Shown: one piece after another, positions 23,508 to 33,955 of the stretch | Numbering within the stretch: position 1 is the first letter of the stretch | How the letters are laid out: every line of letters starts with the position of its first letter | Assembly: GCA_021018995.1 (NCBI GenBank) | Contig: CM037591.1 | Coordinates: 75,481,901-75,545,900, forward strand | DNA: 64,000 bases | DNA from: Chloranthus sessilifolius | Lineage: Eukaryota > Streptophyta > Magnoliopsida > Chloranthales > Chloranthaceae | Direction of reading: 5' to 3' | Program-made: the position numbers and the translations under genes | Notes under the pieces: model-generated | What the model was told of the DNA's origin: nothing | Seen by the model: the letters and a program-made list of their open reading frames with translations, nothing else | The model's database searches: none

Positions 23508-24845
23508 ATGCAGCCGCAAATGTCATCTAGAGGAAGAGGCCGACCAAGGGGAGGCCAATAGAGGAGTCTACGTAGTGGAGATAATTACATCTCTCCTACT
23601 AATAGGGTGCCTTTAGGAGGTACTGAGGCCCCAGGGGGCTGTAGTAGTAGACAGCATGATGAAGAGGATCGAGATCGTCAGGATCAAGATCTAAGAGAAG
23701 AAGAGAGGGTGAGAGAAAAGAAAGATAGAGAGGAGCCATGCAAAGGATGATGCATACTATGGAGACTATGGCAAATGCCATGGCACAACAAGTTGCATCC
23801 TTTGGCAGTCATGCATCAAGAGAACAATGACCACCTACACCACATGGGACTCCCTGTGCCCTCATCCTTTACAGAGTTTAGGAGGATGAGACCTCCTTCA
23901 TTTTCTGGGTAGGCAGACACCATGGCCGCTGAGAATTGGCTTATGGAGATGGAGAAAGTCTTTAGCGTGCTGACATGCACGGAAGATGAGAGTGTGAGAT
24001 GGGCAGCTTATATGTTGGATGGGGAGGCTGGGCCTTGGTGGAAGTCCGTGATACGGACTAGGGCTCAGGAGACCCCGGAGTTGCCCTGGACTTGTGAGGA
24101 GTTTGTTGAGGAGTTCAACAAACAATATTTTCCGGAAGTGGTAAGGAATCAGCTTGAAATATAATTTCTACAGTTAGTGCAAGGGAGAATGACAGTGAGA
24201 GAATATGGGGTGGAGTTTCTACGACTTGCTCGTTTTGGTCCGGATTACGTCGCTACCGACATGATGAAATCCAAGAGATTTCAGCAAGGTTTGAAGCCTG
24301 AGGTGAGGGGAGGCATAGCTCCATTTCAGCTGAGGACCTATGAAGAGGTCATGAGTAAGGCATTGGTCGTGGAAGAAGAGAATATGAATAGATATAGAAA
24401 GAGGGAGCAGCAGAGAGGAGGAAATGAACAAGGAAGGACGGGGACCTATGAACCGGTGAACAAAAAGCCGAGGTTCGTGGCCCAAAATCAGAGACCACAG
24501 TTTCAGGGAGGTTTTGGAAGGCGCAAAGAACAACACCAACAGAGGTTTCCATTACTTGCGTCGGGAGACCTTTGTGATATGAGAGCCTGTCATGTCCCAT
24601 GGCGCCACTATCACAGTGGTTCTCGTCTTTGTTTCTTCCACCTTGGGAGACTTCAAAGTGTGGCAAGCCTCATAGAAACTGGATTACGTTGTTTCGATGT
24701 GGCAAGGTGGGCCACTTGATCAAGGATTGCCCGAGACGGATAAAAGAAAGGCGGCTTGATTGACACCACGACCCATTCAAGCAAGGAAGCCGATCGTTAG
24801 GAGAGCCTATGCGTGGCTGGCTCGAGAAGCGAGACGTCATCCAAG
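23508..24845 (+). pseudogene. gag: Element 2 gag (few breaks)
   Basis: The start at 23508 gives MQPQMSSRGRGRPRGG, matching the RGRPR start of its relatives. A TAG at about 23562 and changes near 23750-23915 break the N terminus. The core is open from 23922 (AAENWLMEMEKVF, PWWKSV, QYFPEVVRNQL). A TAA stop at 24162 interrupts it, and the core resumes at 24177 (GRMTVREYG) through NRYRKREQQRGG and VNKKPRF. The zinc knuckle region at 24690-24735 still reads RCGKVGHLIKDC in one frame, but the first Cys is lost. The frame ends at the intron donor after the codons for DVIQ. Confidence 0.9.
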
Positions 24846-25013
24846 GTGAGACTCTTTTAAATTAAAGAAAATTTCCATTTCATTAAAATTTTAGATAGAG
24901 AAGGTGCATGCATTAGGAATTGTATAGATTCTTTTTCTCAATACTAAATTTATATGTGAATTAAGGGTGTAAATTGATGTGTAAATTATTGTATGTATGT
25001 ATGCATACTATAG
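24846..25013 (+). other. Element 2 gag-pol intron
   Basis: 168 nt, AT-rich, donor CAAG|GTGAG, acceptor ACTATAG|GTACT. Joining gives DVIQG-TLTIY in frame. Read through, the donor side meets TAA within nine codons, giving a terminated Gag. The Met-rich start of the downstream open frame (24974) is intron sequence, so that Met is not the pol start. Confidence 0.82.
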
Positions 25014-28000
25014 GTACTTTAACTATATATGAAAAAGGATGCTTCGTTGGATATGACGCTAGAGTGTTGATAGACCCAGGGTCTACCCACTCATTCGTCA
25101 CTCCGCGTTTCACCAAGAAGATGAAGATTGTTCCAGAGGCGTTGAACTTCGTCCTATTTGTGTCTATTCCGACTGGAGAGTTAGTAGACACGGAGTTAGC
25201 TTGCAAATCCATCATTGTAGCAGTTCGAGACCTAGAGGTGCATGAATTGGAAGCGAAGTTGATACTGTTAGACATGCAAGGGTTTGATGTGATCCTTGGC
25301 ATGGACTGGTTGGCGCAGCACTGTGCAACAGTCGATTGCAAGAACAAGGTAGTCATTTTCAGACCCAACACAAGAAGATCATTTCGGCTTCAAGGAGTGA
25401 GGTCGTCATCTGTGCCACTGATCTCAGCAGTAAGGGCCGAGAAAATGATGAGAAAGGGTTGCAGTGGATACTTGGCTTTCTTAAAGGAGGACAAGGAAGA
25501 AAAGAATGTCATTTCTGAGATAGCAGTTGTGCGAGACTTCGCCGACGTGTTTCCAGAAGAATTGCCTGGATTACCTCCAGAGAGAGAAGTAGAATTCGCC
25601 ATCGACTTAGCACCAGGAACGAAGCCTATTTCAAAAGTGCCATATCGAATGGCTCCTGCTGAGTTAAAGGAGTTGAAGGAACAACTACAAGAGCTTATGG
25701 ACAAGGGGTTTGTTAGACCGAGCGTGTCTCCATGGGGAGCACCGGTCTTGTTTGTCAAGAAGAAAGATGGGTCAATGCGGCTATGCATTGACTATCGACA
25801 ATTGAACAAACTCACTGTGAAGAACTGCTACCCATTGCCTAGAATTGACGATTTGTTCGATCAACTGCAAGGAGCAAGGTATTTTTCCAAGATCGATCTG
25901 AGATCTGGATACCATCAGTTGCGAGTCAAGGCAGAGGACATCCAGAAGACAGCTTTCAGGACACGGTATGGACACTATGAATTCCTTGTGATACCGTTTG
26001 GGTTGACTAATGCTCCGGCGTCATTTATGGATCTTATGAATTGAGTGTTTAAACCACACTTGGACTCCTGCGTCGTAGTGTTCGTTGACGATATATTGAT
26101 ATACTCCAAATCCAAGACGGAACACGAAGAACACTTGAGGATTGCCCTACAGACGTTACGTGAACACCAATTGTACGCCAAACTCAGCAAATGCGAGTTT
26201 TGGTTGGAAGAGGTTAGCTTTTTGGGACATGTCGTCTCGAAGCATGGTGTCACTGTAAATCCAGCAAAGATAGAAGCAATGGTTAAATGGGAGCAACCAA
26301 AGACAGTGATCGATGTCCGAAGTTTTCTGGGCTTAGCAGGCTATTATCGACGTTTCGTCGAGGGGTTTTCAAAGATATCGGGACCTCTCACAAAGCTGAC
26401 ACGAAAAGATTCAAGATTTGAGTGGAGTGAGGCATGCGAGAAGAGTTTTCAAGAACTCAAGACAAGACTCACTTCAGCACCAGTGCTAGCTATTCCTTCG
26501 GGCAGTGGAGGATACGCCGTGTACAGCGATGCGTCATACAATGGCCTAGGTTGTGTACTCAACCAACATAAGAAGGTGATAGCTTACGGATCAAGACAAC
26601 TGAAAGAACATGAGAAAAATTATTTGACTCATGACTTGGAGCTAGCAGCAGTCATCTTTGCGCTGAAGATCTGGAGACATTACTTGTATGGTGAGACTTT
26701 TGAAATTTTCACCGATCATAAGAGCCTCCGATACCTGTTTACACAGAAAGAGCTCAACATGAGACAACGCAGATGGATGGAATTCCTCAAGGATTACGAT
26801 TGCTCCATACAGTACCATCCAGGCAAGGCGAATGTAGTAGCCGATGCATTGAGTCGGAGGGTTCAGCTCAGTTAGCTTATTTGGTTTTGGGTATGCACTG
26901 GTAGAAATTATTGGAAGACCTGGCACTCTACGATGTGAACATTGAGTCAAAATCTACCGGATCCTTTTTGGCTAACATATCGGTAAAGCCAGTGATATTT
27001 TAGTATATCCACGATCTACAAATGAAAGATCTGACATTAACAAAGATTCATCAAGACGTGAGTGAAGGCATCAGGTCGGATTTCTCAGTTAAAGAAGACG
27101 GTTCTTTATTGTTTAAGGGCCGTCTATGCATTACGGACAATGCCGATCTAAGATGAACCATTCTTGATGAAGCCCATAAGTCAAATTATGCTATCCACCC
27201 TAGTAGCACCAAAATGTACCAAGACTTGAAGAAGAACTACTGGTGGAAAGGTTTGAAGCAGGACGTGGCCGAATACGTGTCACAGTGTTTGACTTGTCAG
27301 CAAGTGAAGATTGATCATAGACATCCTGCTGGACTATTACAGCCTTTACCAATACCAGAGTGGAAGTGGGAATCGATCTCGATGGATTTCATTGTTGGAT
27401 TGCCGCGACTGCCAAGAGACACAATGCCATTTGGGTCGTCGTAGATCGATTGACCAAATCAGCACACTTTTTGCCGTACAATACTATGTATACGGTAGGA
27501 AGACTGGCAGACTTATACATGAAGGAGATCGTAAGGTTACACGGGATTCCAAGCAGCATAGTTTCAGATCGTGATCTACTATATACATCCAAGTTTTGGA
27601 AGAAATTTAAAGAAGGAATGGGAACACAACTAGACTTTAGTTCAGCTTTCCATCCTCAAACTGATGGGCAGACAGAGCGAGTGAACCAAGTGATAGAAGA
27701 CATGCTCAGAGCATGCATGCTAGATATGCAAGGATACTGGGATGAGTATCTACCGTTGCTCAAATTTGCATAGAACAACAGTTTCCAAACGAGCATTGGC
27801 ATGGTACCGTATGAAGCTCTGTATGGACGACGATGTAAATCACCCCTCAATTGGGAAGAAACAGGTGAGAAATTTATTTTAGGGCCAAAACTACTTGAAA
27901 ACAACGCCACCATCGTCCGAATAATTAGAGAAAGACTGAAGTCAGCACAGAGTAGACAGAAAAGTTACGCCGACATGAAGCGGACTAGTGTCGACTATAA

Positions 28001-28427
28001 AGTGGGTGAGCACGTGTTTGTGAAAGTGTCACCTATGAAAGGCGTAATGAGATTTGGCAAGAGAGGGAAGTTAAGCCCACGTTATGTTGGACCATTTGAA
28101 ATTTTGGGACACGTAGGTGAAGTTGCGTATCGCATTGGATTACCATCGCTGTTTGATCGGGTACATAACGTTTTCCACATATCGATGCTCAGAAAGTATG
28201 TGAACGATCCATCTCATGTGTTAGGGAAACAACCTATGGAGATGTGTGAGGACATGAGCATGATAGAGGAACCGGTGGAAATCTTGGATCGAAAGGAACA
28301 AGTATTGCGCACTAAAGTGATTCCCTTAGTGCTAGTCCGGTGGAACAATCATCCAAAGGAAGAGGCTACTTGGGAAAGAGAGGCCGATGTGAAAGAACAA
28401 TATCCAGCTCTATTTTCGACGACGTGA
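25014..28427 (+). pseudogene. pol: Element 2 pol: PR-RT-RH-INT-chromodomain
   Basis: Best preserved pol of the window. Protease shows [11 protein letters not shown] near 25065 and ILGMDWL near 25295. RT runs from about 25500 to 26200 with [12 protein letters not shown] near 26080; one in-frame TGA at 26042 probably replaces an Arg codon (MN*VFKP). RNase H has YSDAS (26525), [11 protein letters not shown] and VADALSR (to 26860). A frameshift at about 26862 is followed by stops at 26902 to 27157. Integrase begins near 27170 (H-x6-H, then CLTC near 27290), with a frameshift at about 27415, then DRLTKSAHF, VSDRD and QTDGQTERVN. A TAG is at 27771. From 27801 to the TGA at 28425 the frame is open through the C-terminal part and the chromodomain (VRWNNHPKEEATWEREAD). 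About eight lesions in all. Confidence 0.93.
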
Positions 28428-28646
28428 GAACCCAATGTAAACCACAAGCATGTTTGTAGATTTTCACAACACTTGTAAATCAATGGAAGTCTTGATCAAA
28501 GTATGATTTAACGAACAGATTTTGTATGCATATGACCAAGTGTATGTGTTTTTATGGAACTAAGAGCCACTTGATGTCATAAACTACCAAAAGAAATCAA
28601 AGAACCAAAGAACCAAAGAACTTGAAAATTTAAAAAAATTGGGCAA

Positions 28647-29420
28647 AACCGATTAATCGAATTTCAAATCGATTAATCGATTTGGAATTTCGATTAATCG
28701 ATTTTGTTCGATTAGTCGACTGGCATGTGCCAGTGACTGGAAATTTGGATAAGAGTTAGGACAGACACAGAATGCAATTTCGATTGATCGATTTATAATT
28801 TCGATTAATCGATTTGGGATCGATTAATCGATTTTGGGAATTCGATTAATCGAATTGGGAATTCGATTAATCGAACTACATGTTCGATTAATCGAACAAA
28901 CTGGGAATGTTGGAAGAATTTAGAGGGAATTTATGAAGTTTTCGATTAATCGAGCAAATTTCGATTACTCGATTTGTAATTTCGATTAATCGAACTGGAA
29001 GTTCGATTAATTGAATGACTTAAAGGAACTATGAAAAATTCTAAGTCAGAGAAACGATTTCGATTAATCGAAGTAGAATTTGATTAATCGATTTGAAATT
29101 TCGATTAATCGAATAACTTAAAGAATCCTGAAATTTTTGGAAGGGACTGCACGATTTCGATTAATCGAAGTGAATTTCGATTAATCGATTTTGAAATTTC
29201 GATTAATCGAAATGGATTTCGATTAATCGACTGGCTCGCGCCAGTGACCTCTAAAACTTAAATTTTTAAATGGATACGATTTCGATTAATCGAAATGTTC
29301 TCGATTAATCGATTTTGACTTTCGATTGATCTATTTGGGAAATCGATTAATCGATTTTGCACGGCTTAACCTAGTTTTGAATCTCGACTAATCGACTTTG
29401 GGATATCGATTAATCAAGTC
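28647..29420. repeat. CGATTAATCG palindrome array upstream of element 2 ORF3
   Basis: About 20 exact copies of GATTAATC palindromes plus variants (GATTGATC, GATTAGTC, GACTAATC) in 770 bp. Repeat starts at 28649, 28669, 28690 and 28708; 28801, 28820, 28842, 28863 and 28884; and 29157, 29177, 29199 and 29219 give spacings of 18-22 bp. Two CTGGC...GCCAG inverted words (28720, 29231) interrupt it. It ends at a TATA box. Confidence 0.96.
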
Positions 29421-29426
29421 GGGGCT

Positions 29427-29435
29427 TATATATAT
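29427..29435 (+). promoter_or_regulatory. TATA box, putative ORF3 promoter of element 2
   Basis: TATATATAT immediately after the palindrome array, then a C/T-rich stretch (CTTCTTCTTCTTCTTCTCC, 29487), a donor-like AAGGTAAAC at 29586 and ATG at 29661, about 230 bp downstream. Confidence 0.7.
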
Positions 29436-29660
29436 GAAATTAGGGATTTCACCCCCCATTCGAAATCATTTGCATTTTTATCTTGCGCTTCTTCTTCTTC
29501 TTCTCCAACCAACTTGAAGACCTAGGGTTTTGGACATTCTCCATCGATTTCGGACCGAGATCGCCTACTCTCGTATAGAAATCTAAGGTAAACCCTAGAG
29601 TTCTAATTAATTTTCAAATTTAACCTAGTAAACCCTAGATTTGTGAATATTTGAGTTAAA

Positions 29661-31210
29661 ATGCCGCCGAAAACCCGATTGTCTTCGTAGAAGGAAACCT
29701 CTAAGCTACCGGTCCGGCATAAGAACGCCGCGCCACCTCCACCTACCCCATCGCCGGTGAGGACTCCATCACCGTCCGGCATCGGAGACCACCTCCGGTT
29801 CGACGAGCGCATCCTCGCGCGAGTCTTCCCGCGAGTCCACCCCCATGCCCCCACCACCCACTAACGTGGTGCAACCTAATGAATGGTGGGCCGCGAAGAC
29901 TTTTGAGGTGGAGTACCTCATCGACCCTACCCTTTTCACCAATCCCGATGTGCCGGGCGAGACCCAATGGGCTTGAACTTACCTTAACAATGTCGGTCTC
30001 GGCAACCTTCTCAAACCAATCCGGGGTTCCTATTACCCTAGATTGGTGAGATTGTTTTACCAGGGGCTTGTGGACGGCCCGACGGACGATGTGATCAAGA
30101 CCACCATCGAGGGTCGAGATTACACGATCACACGTCGTCACGTCCATGAGGTGCTTGAGTGCTACCTCGACTTTACCCCTGAGACCACCCTATTCCCACC
30201 CTTTGAGGAGGACCCTTGCTTCGAGGAGGTCATGACCCGCATGACCAACGGCAAAAAGGGGTCGGGATCCTCCATAAAGAGGGTTGACCTTCCCCACTAT
30301 ATGTGGATGCTTGATTCAGTGATCAAGTGCAACCTCTACCCTATGCGCCACGATACCGAGCGCGTGGACCGAGTGTAACACACACTCTACACTGCCTTCT
30401 GTGGCTGGTGGTTCGACACCACCATGATCATCCTCGAGGGGATGAGGTACATCAAGGGCAAACTGATGAAGGGCAACCTCCGACCCAAGGAGAAGATGCC
30501 CTATGCTCGCCTCATCTTGAGCATGTTGGAGTGCTACTCCAACGATCCCTCCTACACCATCTCACCTCACGAGGTGAGGGCTACGGATTGCGTGAAGATG
30601 TTCTCCAAGTCTTCATGGACCTGTAGCTACAACCTACTCAAGCGGACCCTATCGGCTACGGGTCCCGCTCCAGCAGCGGCAGCAGCAGCAGTAGTAGCAC
30701 CACCACCACCCCCACCACCACAGTAGGACCCACCAGTGGGTGGGGCACACCCGGCCGAGCCATCAGTAGAGAGGGCTACCTCTCATACCACAACGTCACC
30801 GACACCGCCCGCTCACTCTGCGCCCGCTACACCCACCTCATCATACCGCCGGCGCGCCGCTCCATCCGGTCTTACCATCGACGACGTGTTGGCTCGCATG
30901 GAGGCCAACAACAAGCAGATGAACCGGAGGATGGACTTCTTGATGTTCCACACCCTCCGCTACATCTACCCGACGGACTACCACCGCTATCTCACTCAAG
31001 AGGAGTGGACTGCAGGACGGACCGCCTTCCACAGAGGTCCCATTTTCCATCCCACCACCGCCACTACTGACGCGACTCCTTCCACATCTACATCTGCTCC
31101 GCCGACAGAGACGCTCCCGCCACAGCCGCCGCTACCTCTGCCTACTCAGCCAGCACGTTCTCCACCACCGCCGTCACAGCCAGCTCAATGGACCCACCGC
31201 ACCCGACCAC
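29661..31210 (+). pseudogene. Element 2 ORF3, accessory protein of unknown function (broken)
   Basis: Third gene between pol and the 3' LTR. It starts MPPKTRLSS at 29661, the N terminus shared with element 3 (MTPKTRLAS). A Pro-rich linker follows, then the signature PNEWWAAKTFEVEY (29875), GLGNLLKPI (29995), YYPRLVRLFYQ (30028), and SSIKRVDLPHYMWMLDSV through KCNLYPMRHDTERV (30270-30370). Next come a KGKL and YARLILSMLE segment (30450-30530), a poly-Ala and poly-Pro block (30670-30725), a helical segment LARMEANNKQMNRRMDFL (30890-30945), and a Pro/Ser/Thr-rich tail. Breaks: TAG at 29688, a frameshift before 29878, TGA at 29974, TAA at 30376, TAG at 30724; the C-terminal end is uncertain. GC content and third-position GC are far higher than in the neighbouring pol. 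No catalytic motif is recognised. It resembles the putative plant transposon protein family (Transposase_32, from memory). Confidence 0.8.
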
Positions 31211-31489
31211 TGGCGAGGGGCTGTCTTGTATTTATTTTACATTTTGATTATATACTTGTAGATTTCTTTTTGTACGCCAACTTATTTGGCATTGTAAAAA
31301 TTTTCAATTATAAATACAAATCAAAATTTTTGTGTAAATTGTTTCAATTCGTCAAATTTAAATTCTATGCTTGTATTTATAACTATCTGAATGCGTCTGA
31401 GCATACTCGACCACCTCACCTGCGAGTGTGGGGGGGGGGAGAGACCCCGACCGCCGCACTTTGGGTTATTTTCGAGGACGAAAATTCCC

Positions 31490-31502
31490 AAGGTGGGGAG
31501 GA
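31490..31502 (+). promoter_or_regulatory. Polypurine tract of element 2
   Basis: AAGGTGGGGAGGA directly before the 3' LTR, preceded by a GACGAAAATTCCC phrase shared with element 3 (40424-40445, inverted). Confidence 0.9.
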
Positions 31503-33950
31503 TGTAATACCTCAAAAAATTATGTTAAACAGTGACCTCAGGATCCGTGCCCGATTGGTCACAGGTTTGACCAATTAGGAGTTCAATGGTTGACATAGAG
31601 TGTGATGAACGCATGAGATGTGATGGTTTGAGAGATTGTGTGGTGTGTGATGTGAATGTGAAGTCGCATACACCTACAGCGGTGTATGTGCTCAACACAC
31701 AAGGCAGGGGATAGATAAAAGGGTTTAATAACCCTAAAATCTATATTTTGGTTGTTGAAGGAGAGTAAAGAAGAGAGAGAGAGAGAAAAGTAAAGAGAGG
31801 AGTTATTGCAACTGATTGGAAGGGGGATTCAAGCGATAAAAGCCGGATTCGACACGGTTTGGATCCGTTAGAGCCAAAGTTGGAACCCTAGCCTTTCCAA
31901 CCGCTAGATCTAATCAAATTGAGATTTGATTGAGGTAAATTTCTTGTGAATTAAATGCATAAAATATGAGAGGTTAATCGCAGTTAAAATGGTGTAAAAA
32001 TGTAGGGTAGAAAGCTTAGAAAAATGGAGGAAGAAGTAAGGAAAAAGAGTGAGAAGAGCAGTCAGAAGGGGGCTGAATCTGGCAATTTCGATTAATTGAA
32101 ATTGGGTTTCGATTAATCGAAATTGGCCAGGAAGTTGAAAAGTCAGAGGACCCCAATTTCGATTAATCGAATTGGGTTTCGATTAATCGACTGGGAGCCT
32201 ACAGTGGACTCCAGTGAAGAAAAGAAATGGGTTTGATGAAATTGACTAATCGAAATGAAAATTCGATTAATCGATTTGTAAATTTGATTAATCGATTAAT
32301 CGATTTGTAAATTTGGAAACTCGATTACTCGAATTGAGAATCGACTTGATAGAGCAGAGAATTTTGATTAATCGAATTGGGTTTCGATTAATCGAATGGG
32401 AATCTCGATTAATCGATTTGAGAATCGATTAATCGATATTGACTTTCGATTAATCGATTAATCGACTGGGTCAGTTTATGTTGACTTCTGAGTTTGACCT
32501 TGAGATTCTTGGGGGGTCTTGGACCTCCTTTATTGCATCCATAGTGATGTATTTCACATGTTATGTGGTACCATAGGTGGTACGTGTGAGCAAGTGCACA
32601 AGGAGCCACGTGGGACTTTGATGCATTGATCAAACGAAGACTTGAGGTAGGGAACTCCTTGAACATGTACCTTATTTTACAAGACCATGTATGTAGTGAT
32701 ATAGATTTAAATTCAAATGTTTTATTGCTTAAAGAGTTTGTGAAGAATTTTTGAGTGTGTGACATCAATAAAAGTAAGCATAATGAGCCATCCCCAGGGG
32801 ATGAGGAAGTTAAGAGATAGGAGCATCAGGTGTGATGCAAGTGAATGGATACATCCCAGGGATGTATCCAAGCTTGGATCATGTTTGATAGGGCCTAACT
32901 GATATAAGATAGCACAGTTACATAGTGAATAACTATATGTAAGGCACCGATATTTTTATTATTTGAGGTTTGATAGGGTACCCCACCGACGTGGCGGGAT
33001 ATCCATGACTGACACGACAGGATATCCTTGACCGATACGGCGGCGAAACCGTAGGCCAGTGCGGAGGCTTATCTGTACACAGTAAGCACACCCCAGGGGT
33101 GTTGATTGAGACTAGTGAAACCCCGCCACCAATCCCCAGGGGAAAGGGGCTTGGGTACTATTTGTATTCCCAGGGAATACGTTAAAAGTGTCTATATAGA
33201 TGACGATGATAGGTATCTCATCGGGGCTCGATGCTATATTGCTCGGGGATTACTTAAGTTGAAAATTTAAGTTTTACTTTAGGCCTTTTCAGCATCATTA
33301 ATGAATAAATAAAGACATAAGTAAACTACTAGTAAAATGTAATGCTTTTTAACTGTTTTCATCAGTAACTACATAGACACATCATGCATGGCATATCATG
33401 GAATATATGTGAGTAATAAATTATATGTTCAACTGTATTTTGTTCCCTATTGAGCTAGGATGTAGCTCACCCTATAGACTATACGTTACAGGTCCACTAC
33501 TAGCAGTTGCCGAGGCTTCAGGAGATGCTGACCCCGGTGAGTCGGACCTTGCGGCCGGTAAAGAGTTGGAGCCACCTCCTGAGGACTTCTTCTAGAGGAC
33601 TCCGTTGTGCCGCTTTGAGGGCTTTTGGATAGAGATTTGTACGGCTTGATATGTCAAGCCTTGTTCTGGCTAAACAATGTACATGTATAAATTGAGATTA
33701 TTCTTTTGAGGTGAACCACCCGTGATGATTTGCTATCATCGATGGTTCGGATCGGTTCTCCATTCATGCAGAGGCATGAGGGTAGAACTGTCTTTTGAGA
33801 AATGCTTTTACATAGATTTAAATTCCGCAGTTTCATTTACCATTTCATTTTTGCTTGATATGCCAATGTTCCGTGCTTAGCTAAGGGGCACGATCAAGAT
33901 GATCGTGCTGATGGCACGGGTTTCGAGGTGTCGAAATTCGGGCTGTCACA
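31503..33950 (+). mobile_element. Element 2 3' LTR
   Basis: It begins TGTAATACCTC and ends CGGGCTGTCACA. 2448 bp, collinear with 20946-23418. The palindrome array is shorter than in the 5' copy by a few repeats (32090-32467). Confidence 0.93.
32090..32467. repeat. CGATTAATCG palindrome array in element 2 3' LTR
   Basis: Same word and order as 21535-21950, with copies missing around 32180 and 32300 and two local duplications of ATTAATCG. The arrays therefore gain and lose units even between LTRs of one insertion. Confidence 0.93.
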
Positions 33951-33955
33951 CGATC
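33951..33955 (+). repeat. Target-site duplication of element 2, right copy
   Basis: CGATC, matches 20941-20945. Confidence 0.85.

Larger units (their letters stand above)
20946..33950 (+). mobile_element. Element 2: near-complete Tekay/Del-like Ty3 retrotransposon with ORF3
   Basis: 13.0 kb, with 5' LTR 20946-23418, primer site, gag, gag-pol intron, pol with chromodomain, palindrome array, TATA box, ORF3, polypurine tract and 3' LTR 31503-33950. The 5-bp target duplication CGATC is perfect. The two LTRs are very similar by eye, so this is the youngest layer, consistent with its place inside the Athila-like element. Frames carry only a few stops and shifts each. Confidence 0.93.

Noticed and set aside
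24974..25013. Met at 24974 as start of element 2 pol
   Set aside because: These codons lie in the AT-rich interval with GT-AG borders and have no counterpart in related Pol proteins; homology starts exactly at the acceptor.
28647..29420. CRISPR-like array (short palindromic repeats with regular spacing)
   Set aside because: Repeats are only 10-12 bp with 8-10 bp linkers, the repeat is fully palindromic, there are no cas genes, and the context is a plant retrotransposon.
30736..31578. Continuation of ORF3 of element 2 to 31578
   Set aside because: After about 31210 the sequence becomes AT-rich, then enters the polypurine tract and LTR; the open frame is accidental.
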